Assembly (NCBI RefSeq): GCF_010384365.1
Contig: NZ_CP048397.1
Coordinates: forward strand, 310,001-374,000
Reading direction: 5' to 3'
DNA from: Streptomyces sp. S4.7
Lineage (GTDB): Bacteria; Actinomycetota; Actinomycetes; Streptomycetales; Streptomycetaceae
Length of the DNA stretch: 64,000 nucleotides
Both the position numbers and the translations under genes were made by a program. The notes below the pieces were generated by a model. The model was not told where the DNA came from and did no database searches. It saw only the letters and a list, made by a program, of their open reading frames with translations. Shown here one piece after another: positions 58,921 through 64,000 of this stretch; the first letter of the stretch is position 1, and each line of letters opens with the position of its first letter.

Positions 58921-60326
58921 CGGTCCACGTCCTGGCCGGGGTCCTCGGTGCGTGCGAGCAGGTCGAGCACGACGGCCGCGGTCCAGCTGAAATCGGTCGT
59001 GCCGCGTGCCCGTCCGGTGCGCGGGTCGACGTACTCGGCGAAGCCGGAGCGGCCGGCCGAGGCGAGGATCGCCTGCCGCAGTTCGTCGGCGCGCGCGAAG
59101 GCACCGTGCTGCCGGAGTCCGCGTTCCAAGGCCCAGTTGGTGTTGAACCAGGCCGGTCCGCGCCAGTATCGGGAGGGGTCGAAGGAGCGCCCGCGCAGGT
59201 CGTAGCTGGGGGCGAGGGCCGTGGTGGAGCCGAGCCCGAAGTGGTCGCCGGACGCGGTGCGCAGCAGGGCCTCAACGATGTCGCCGGGCAGGTCGGGCAC
59301 CAGGAGCGGGAGCAGACCGGTGACGCTCTTCTCCTCGATGGGCGTACCGGTGCGCAGGTCGTGGCAGAGGAACAGACCGGCCTCGGGGTGCCAGAGGCGT
59401 GCCACCAGTGCGGTGGTCAGTGCGCGGGCGCGTTCCCGGTGCGGCTGCGGGTCCCGACCGAGTGTCAGGGCGATGGCGGCCAGGGCGTGTTCGGAGACGA
59501 TGAGGAAGGCGTTGAAGCCGGGGTCCTCGACGGTGAACTCGTGCGGTGCGCCGGTGCCGCTGTCGGTGCCGGCGTCGGTGTAGCCGCGGTCGCGGTAGCC
59601 GGTCGCCAGGCGTACGTAGCGTCCGTAGTCGAGATCGGTCGGCCGGTCGGCGGCGTCGCCGTGCGTGAGATCCGCCCGGCGGAACGAGGTGGCGGGCACC
59701 GGGTCGACCCGCGCCAACGGCCTGTCCCAGCAGGGGCTGTTGTCCATACCCGGTTCCCACGGGTGCAGTACGGACACGAGCCCGTGGCCACCGAGGTCGC
59801 GGTTCGCGTGCAGATAGTCGTGCCAGGCGGTGAGCCGTGGGTGGACCCGCTCCAGGAAGCGGCGGCGCCCGGACGTCTCGGGGTCGCTCTCGTGGACGAG
59901 CCACGCGGCGAGGGCGTGCACGGGTGGCTGGACGATCCCGGAGGTCTCGATGTCCGGGGGCGCGCCCACCGCGGCTCCGGCGGTGCTGGAGCGCCAGAAG
60001 TCGGGGCTGGGGAAATAGGCCTCGTGCGGTACGGCCGGGTTGAACACGATGTGCGGGACTCGGCCGTCGCCCCACTGGGCGCCGAGAAGGGTTTCGAGTT
60101 CGCGCTGTGCCCGGCGGGGTGAGAGCCGGGCCAGGCCGATGGCGATGAAGGCGGAGTCCCAGCTCCACTGGTGCGGGTAGAGGGTGTGGGAGGGCACGGT
60201 GGAGGAGCCGGTCCAGTTGGCGAGGAGCACGCGCGACGCCGCGGCGCGCAGGGCCCGGCGGCCGGTACGGGTCTCGTGGGCGCCCTCCACGGGGGGCGCG
60301 GACGGGCCGGCGGTGGTGGCCGTCAT
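58917..60326 (-). CDS. MGH1/GH63-like glycoside hydrolase
   Basis: A 469-residue (alpha/alpha)6-barrel glycosidase of the mannosylglycerate-hydrolase (MGH1)/GH63 type: TLYPHQWSWDSAFIAIGLARL, HPWEPGMDNSPCWDRPL, DPGFNAFLIVSEHALAAI, YWRGPAWFNTNWALERGL and TTDFSWTAAVVLDLL. The two acidic catalytic residues lie in the WSWDSAF and DFSWTAA regions. It probably cleaves an alpha-linked hexosyl compound. Its start (ATG 60326) overlaps the isomerase stop by four bases and its stop overlaps the next start likewise, so all three are translationally coupled. Confidence 0.9.
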   Translation of the reverse strand: MTATTAGPSAPPVEGAHETRTGRRALRAAASRVLLANWTGSSTVPSHTLYPHQWSWDSAFIAIGLARLSPRRAQRELETLLGAQWGDGRVPHIVFNPAVPHEAYFPSPDFWRSSTAGAAVGAPPDIETSGIVQPPVHALAAWLVHESDPETSGRRRFLERVHPRLTAWHDYLHANRDLGGHGLVSVLHPWEPGMDNSPCWDRPLARVDPVPATSFRRADLTHGDAADRPTDLDYGRYVRLATGYRDRGYTDAGTDSGTGAPHEFTVEDPGFNAFLIVSEHALAAIALTLGRDPQPHRERARALTTALVARLWHPEAGLFLCHDLRTGTPIEEKSVTGLLPLLVPDLPGDIVEALLRTASGDHFGLGSTTALAPSYDLRGRSFDPSRYWRGPAWFNTNWALERGLRQHGAFARADELRQAILASAGRSGFAEYVDPRTGRARGTTDFSWTAAVVLDLLARTEDPGQDVDR

Positions 60327-61123
60327 GCCCCCGACCTTCGCAGCAGGGTGGGGATGGAGCGTACGGCATCGACGGGGTCGCCGGTCAGCCGGCATTCGAC
60401 GGCGAGGTAGCCCTCGTACCCGATGGAGTGCAGGGCGGCGAGCCAGGCGGGCCAGTCCAGATGGCCGGCGCCGGGCTGGAACCGGTTGGAGTCGCTGACC
60501 TGCGCGTGCCCGATGTAGGGCGCGGCGGCGACTATCGCGCCCGCCGGGTCGGCCTCCTCGATGTTCATGTGGTAGCTGTCGATGCCGATTCGGACGGAGT
60601 CGAGTCCGACCGTGCGGATCAACTCGGCTGCCTGGTCGAGCCGGTTGACCATGTGGTCCTCGTAGCGGTTGAGCGGCTCCAGGAAGAGGTACACGCCTTC
60701 CCGGCGCGCGTGTTCGCCGAGTTCGGTGAGTCCGTCGAGCAGTACGGCGCGCTCCTCCTCGGCGCCGCGCGGCGGTTCGAACGGCGGGAGGCGGCGGGAG
60801 AACATGCCGTACGACGCCGGGGTCTGGGCACCGAGTCCGCCGAGTTCGGCGATCACGGAGAGCTGGGACTTGAGCTGCACGATCGCGTCGCGGCGCCGGT
60901 CGGCGTCGAAGGCTCCGAAGAAGTGGAGCATGTCGACGCAGACGGTCGGCATGACGACGCCGTCCCGCCGGGCGGCGCGGAGTTCGGGGAGGCGTCGCTC
61001 GAAGTGGAGGTCGCCCTTGGCGCGCAGTTCGATCCCGTCGAATCCGGCGTCCCGCGCGAAGTCCCACTTCTGTTGCAGGGTCTCCCCCGGCAGCAACTGC
61101 TCCTGGCAAGCGGTCTTGAGCAT
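60323..61123 (-). CDS. Sugar phosphate isomerase/epimerase (TIM barrel)
   Basis: A 266-residue TIM-barrel isomerase/epimerase. Landmarks are WDFARDAGFDGIELRAKGDL, GVYLFLEPLNRYEDHMVNRLDQA (metal Glu), RIGIDSYHMNIEEADP (Asp-His), IGHAQVSDSNRFQPGAGHLDW (His, Arg) and YLAVECRL (Glu). This matches the ketose 3-epimerase/inosose-isomerase-like group. No signal peptide is present, unlike the isomerase at 5.7 kb. Overlaps with the GH63-like gene and 12-nt spacing to the MDR gene upstream place it in the same operon. Confidence 0.9.
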   Translation of the reverse strand: MLKTACQEQLLPGETLQQKWDFARDAGFDGIELRAKGDLHFERRLPELRAARRDGVVMPTVCVDMLHFFGAFDADRRRDAIVQLKSQLSVIAELGGLGAQTPASYGMFSRRLPPFEPPRGAEEERAVLLDGLTELGEHARREGVYLFLEPLNRYEDHMVNRLDQAAELIRTVGLDSVRIGIDSYHMNIEEADPAGAIVAAAPYIGHAQVSDSNRFQPGAGHLDWPAWLAALHSIGYEGYLAVECRLTGDPVDAVRSIPTLLRRSGA

Positions 61124-61135
61124 GTGGGGGGCCTT

Positions 61136-62209
61136 TCAGAATTCCAGGACGATCTGGAGGGCGTCGACGGGGCTTTCGTCGAGGAGGGCGTAGGCGTCGG
61201 CCGCCTCGGCCGCGGGGACGACATGGCTGACGAGTGACGCCACGTCGACCCGGCCGTCGGCGACGAGCGCGAGGAAGGTCCGCTGGAGTCGTTCCACCGT
61301 CCAGCGGCCCGACAACTGCGGTGGCACACCGCCGATCTGAGAACTGATCAGCTGGACGCGGTTGTGGTGGAACTCGTCGCCGAGCCGCAGTCCGTCGCCG
61401 TCGCCCTGGTAGAAGCCGGAGGCGACGACGCGGCCGGAGACGGTGACGGACCGCAGGGCCTCGTGGAGGGCGCGGTAGGCGCCACTGATCTCGATGGCGG
61501 CATCGGCGCCCCGGCCGTCGGTGGCCTCGCGTATGGACTCGGCGACCGCGTCGTCGAGGGCGTTGAGGGTGCGGTTCGCACCGTAGGCGCGTGCGGTGGC
61601 CAGGCGGCCGTCGAGCGCGTCGACGGCGGTGACGTCGGCGCCGTTGAGCCGGGCGAGGCGTGTGGTGAGGAGGCCGATGACGCCCTGGCCGAAGACGGCG
61701 ACGTCCTCACCGACGTGGATGTCGGCGGCGAGAACGGCGTTGTAGGCGATGGCGCCGACCCGGGCGAAGGCTCCGGCGATCGGTTCGAGCCCTTCGGGAA
61801 GGATGTGGCCGGTCATCCGCTCGACGGGGACGATGCCTTCGCTGCGATGGCCCCAGATGCCCCAGACGAGGTCGCCGACGCGGGGCAGTCCGGCCGCGTG
61901 CCCGCCGCTCCCCCGCTCACGTTCGGCTTCGAGTTCGGGTGAGACCTCGGTGACCTCGCCGACCTCGGAGTAGCCCCAGCCCGCGACGGGGTATTCGATG
62001 CCGGCGGCGCCGTCGCGGAAGATCCGCGCCTCGGGGTCCCAGGTGCGGGTCAGATACGGGTTGGTGCCCCGGTAGGCGGTGAGTTCGGTGCCCGCCGAGA
62101 TGCCCGAGTAGCGGGTACGGACCCGCAGATGGCCCGGCGGCAGCGGGGCACTGGCGTGCGCGGCCACTTCGACGTGCCGTGGGGCGGTGAACTGGACGAC
62201 GCGTTCCAC
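61136..62209 (-). CDS. MDR-family dehydrogenase (threonine-dehydrogenase/alcohol-dehydrogenase-like)
   Basis: A 357-residue medium-chain dehydrogenase. Cofactor site VAVFGQGVIGLLTTRLARLNGADVTAVDALDGR (GxGxxG then acidic Asp, NAD preference). The usual Zn-ligand motif is absent: the catalytic Cys position reads YSGISAGTELTAY, and no four-Cys structural site is present. It may therefore act without zinc, like the sugar-cluster 'Gfo-partner' dehydrogenases. It is the first gene of the minus operon; its ATG is 192 nt from the divergent ABC binding protein, separated by a repeat-containing promoter region. Confidence 0.88.
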   Translation of the reverse strand: MERVVQFTAPRHVEVAAHASAPLPPGHLRVRTRYSGISAGTELTAYRGTNPYLTRTWDPEARIFRDGAAGIEYPVAGWGYSEVGEVTEVSPELEAERERGSGGHAAGLPRVGDLVWGIWGHRSEGIVPVERMTGHILPEGLEPIAGAFARVGAIAYNAVLAADIHVGEDVAVFGQGVIGLLTTRLARLNGADVTAVDALDGRLATARAYGANRTLNALDDAVAESIREATDGRGADAAIEISGAYRALHEALRSVTVSGRVVASGFYQGDGDGLRLGDEFHHNRVQLISSQIGGVPPQLSGRWTVERLQRTFLALVADGRVDVASLVSHVVPAAEAADAYALLDESPVDALQIVLEF

Positions 62210-62273
62210 GTGAGGACTCCGAGAGGTCGATCGGTGGTGAGGGTCCGGGAGGTGCTTCGTGGCACCGCCCTCG

Positions 62274-62354
62274 GACTTAGGTCGAACCTATCTCAGACTT
62301 ATGTCTTGTCAATACGCAGAAGTAGTGCTGAGATGCCGCTATCCAAAACATAAG
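62274..62354. promoter_or_regulatory. Divergent promoter with repeated operator-like half-sites
   Basis: GACTTAGGTC (62274-62283) and GACTTATGTC (62296-62305) are direct repeats two helical turns apart. The first overlaps the dyad TAGGT-CGA-ACCTA (62278-62290), and a third half-site ACATAAG (62348-62354) is inverted. The region controls both the minus operon and the ABC importer; the binding regulator is not encoded nearby. Confidence 0.5.
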
Positions 62355-62401
62355 GCGCGACGATCCGAGCAGTTCGGGATCCGAGTAGGTGAGGGCGAGC
62401 C

Positions 62402-63802
62402 ATGCGCAGAAGGATCCGGCGGTCGAGGACGACCGCGGCCGGCCTGGCGGCGGTGCTGGGTGCCGGTGTACTGGCGGGCTGCTCCGCCGACACCGGCCCG
62501 GCCCGTGCGGACAACAGGATCACGGTGTGGTCGCAGGAGAACCTTCCGCCGCGCATGGCGGCCACCAACAAGATCATCGACCGGTTCGAGAAGGACACGG
62601 GAGTCCAGGTGGACCTCGTCGGCGTCTCCGAGGGCCAGTTGCCACAGCTGATCATGTCGGCGGCGGCAGCGGGCGAACTGCCGGACGTCATCGGAGCCGT
62701 ACCGATGGGCCAGGTCTGGCAGATGTACAGCAACGGCCTGCTCAACACCGAGGTCAGCAGCGAGATCGTGAACAGCCTCGGTGAGGACACCTTCGCCGAC
62801 AACGCCCTGCGCCTGACCTCCGACGGGGGCGAACAGCTCGCCGTCCCCTCCGACGCCTGGCTCCAGCTGCTCCTCTACCGCCAGGACCGGCTCACGGAGG
62901 CGGGGCTGGCGGTGCCCGACACGTACCACAAGCTGCTCAAGGCCGCCGACACCCTCGACCAGGAGGGCCGCGACGGCATCTCCGTGGCCACCGACCCCGG
63001 CGACGTCTTCACCCAGCAGAGCTTCGAGAACATCGCGCTCGCCAACGACTGCCGCCTCGTCGACGACGCCGGTGTCGTGGCGCTCGACTCCCCCGCCTGC
63101 GAGGGGGCGTTCGACACCTACGACAAGCTCGGCCGGCAGTACGGTCCGGCCGGCACCCAGTCCGTCGACTCGACGCGCGCCACCTACTTCTCCGGCGGCT
63201 CGTCCATGATCGTCTGGTCGTCGTTCATCCTGGACGAGCTGGCGGGCCTGCGCAAGGACGCGCTGCCGAGCTGCCCCGAGTGCAGGCAGGACGGCACGTT
63301 CCTCTCCGACAACAGCGGGATCGTGACCGCGCTCGCGGGCCCCGACGGATCGCCCGCGCAGTTCGGCGAAGTGACGTCGTGGGCGGTGACCAGGACCGCG
63401 GAGACAGCCGCCTCGACCGAGTTCATCGAGTACATGATGGACAAGGGTTACGAGGACTGGTTCGGCACGGCGCCCGAGGGCAAGATCCCCGTCCGCCGGG
63501 GGACGGCCGAGGAGCCGGCGAAGTACCAGGACGCCTGGCGTGCCAGCACCGCCGGCGTCGACACCCGCAAGCCCATGAACGAGGTCTACTCCGACGACCT
63601 GCTCGGCCAACTGGCCGACGGCGTCGACAACATGAAGCGCTGGGGCATCACCGAGGGCCAGGGCGCCCTCGTCGGCGCCACCAACGGAGAACTCCCGGTC
63701 CCCAAGGCGATCGGCGCGATGACCGGCGGCCAGATCTCCTCCCGCCAGGCCGCCCGCGAGGCGAACGAGGAAGTCTCCGCCCTCCAGAAGTCACTCCAGT
63801 AG
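62402..63802 (+). CDS. Sugar ABC transporter extracellular substrate-binding lipoprotein (CUT1)
   Basis: A 466-residue family-1 extracellular binding protein. The lipobox LGAGVLAGCSAD (Cys ~27) follows an Arg-rich signal. The mature chain shows ITVWSQENLPPRMAATNKIIDRFEKDTGVQV, QLIMSAAAAGELPDVIGAVPM, MIVWSSFILDEL, VTSWAVTRTAETAASTEFIEYMM and GTAPEGKIPVRRGT (listed in order). That is the oligosaccharide-binding CUT1 pattern. GAGGG precedes the ATG. A permease gene starts 31 nt after its stop. Confidence 0.93.
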   Translation: MRRRIRRSRTTAAGLAAVLGAGVLAGCSADTGPARADNRITVWSQENLPPRMAATNKIIDRFEKDTGVQVDLVGVSEGQLPQLIMSAAAAGELPDVIGAVPMGQVWQMYSNGLLNTEVSSEIVNSLGEDTFADNALRLTSDGGEQLAVPSDAWLQLLLYRQDRLTEAGLAVPDTYHKLLKAADTLDQEGRDGISVATDPGDVFTQQSFENIALANDCRLVDDAGVVALDSPACEGAFDTYDKLGRQYGPAGTQSVDSTRATYFSGGSSMIVWSSFILDELAGLRKDALPSCPECRQDGTFLSDNSGIVTALAGPDGSPAQFGEVTSWAVTRTAETAASTEFIEYMMDKGYEDWFGTAPEGKIPVRRGTAEEPAKYQDAWRASTAGVDTRKPMNEVYSDDLLGQLADGVDNMKRWGITEGQGALVGATNGELPVPKAIGAMTGGQISSRQAAREANEEVSALQKSLQ

Positions 63803-63833
63803 CCGCCGCCCGGCGCCCCGTCGAGGAATCCAT

Positions 63834-64000
63834 ATGACCACTGCACCGAGAGGCGCGACGACGCGCCGCGCACCCACCGGGAACCACCCGCCCAACGACA
63901 GGAAACGCCATCCGGCCGAGCGCCGTCCCGGCACCGCCGGGCAGCGCGAGAACCGCGCGGGACTCGCCTTCGTCACCCCCACCTTCCTGGTGGTCCTGGT
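63834..64000 (+). CDS. Sugar ABC transporter permease, N-terminal part (cut by window end)
   Basis: ATG 63834, preceded by GAGGA, opens a frame that continues to the window edge (55 residues). It starts with a polar, Arg/Pro-rich cytoplasmic segment (MTTAPRGATTRRAPTGNHPP) and reaches the first membrane helix at GLAFVTPTFLVVLV, the typical beginning of MalF/UgpA-type permeases. Position directly behind the binding protein supports this. A second permease gene is expected outside the window. Confidence 0.8.
   Translation, partial: MTTAPRGATTRRAPTGNHPPNDRKRHPAERRPGTAGQRENRAGLAFVTPTFLVVL

Noticed and set aside
1..64000. tRNA, rRNA, CRISPR arrays, insertion sequences, phage attachment sites
   Set aside because: No T-loop/CCA patterns, direct-repeat spacer arrays, transposase motifs or flanking target duplications were seen on reading.

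Overview
The window reads as a Streptomyces-type actinobacterial chromosome. Base composition is very G+C-rich, third codon positions are almost always G or C, GTG starts are common, ribosome sites are AGGAGG-like, and the gene content (F420-linked enzymes, DUF5709, DUF6510, ROK and IclR regulators, GH19 chitinase, secreted multidomain sugar proteins) is typical of that genus. No rRNA, tRNA, CRISPR array, transposase or integrase was recognised. Both edges cut genes: the left edge cuts a large protein, the right edge a sugar ABC permease.

Layout. 1-4.1 kb: end of an unidentified large protein, an NmrA-like oxidoreductase, a remnant of a necrosis-inducing (NPP1) gene, and a divergent QorB-like/HxlR pair. 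4.5-11.6 kb: a secreted beta-helix-like protein, an exported TIM-barrel sugar isomerase, a large secreted PQQ-type sugar dehydrogenase with PKD and CBM domains, and a ROK repressor. 11.7-17.1 kb: PRC-barrel protein, two broken genes, a beta-lactamase-type serine hydrolase, a GH19 chitinase, a Sua5/YciO protein, and a three-gene redox operon (molybdopterin oxidoreductase, ferredoxin-reductase-like protein, DUF6510). 17.2-25.3 kb: a monosaccharide catabolic locus. It has a CUT2 ABC transporter (binding protein, ATPase, permease), a U32-like protein, an enolase-superfamily sugar-acid dehydratase, a zinc alcohol dehydrogenase and an IclR regulator. Four copies of one 16-bp palindrome link the promoters.

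25.3-36.5 kb: a repeat-bearing spacer, a second large secreted protein (PA14, PQQ-type propeller, CBM, DUF1080), an SPFH/NAD-kinase-like gene pair behind tandem operators, two small membrane proteins, a Cys-rich protein, two broken genes and an EF-G paralogue. 36.6-41 kb: a FadR-type regulator, creatininase-family amidohydrolase, secreted esterase and AbgT transporter, all on the minus strand. 41.5-50.2 kb: hemerythrin, DUF5709, stand-alone LigD phosphoesterase, MmcQ/YjbR, alpha/beta hydrolase, a frameshifted carbonic anhydrase, a metY-metX deletion remnant, two DJ-1/PfpI proteins (one a GlxA-type regulator), a subtilisin-like protease and a small secreted protein. 50.4-57 kb: FkbM methyltransferase, two F420-type enzymes, a hypothetical protein, a proline-rich membrane protein with a 12-bp minisatellite, and a nucleotidyltransferase. 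57-64 kb: a translationally coupled sugar operon (two alpha,alpha-barrel glycosidases, TIM-barrel isomerase, MDR dehydrogenase) divergent from a CUT1 ABC importer.

Themes. Carbohydrate capture and oxidation dominate. The two secreted propeller proteins, the exported isomerase and the DUF1080 domain suggest extracellular processing of oxidised (3-keto) glycosides; this is inference. At least seven loci are visibly damaged (NPP1, the nonsense gene at 12.1 kb, a SnoaL-like remnant, a GH99-like fragment, an NmrA gene with an internal deletion, a carbonic anhydrase frameshift, and metY-metX). That density of decay is itself notable. It should be checked against sequencing error where only one base or a short indel is involved.
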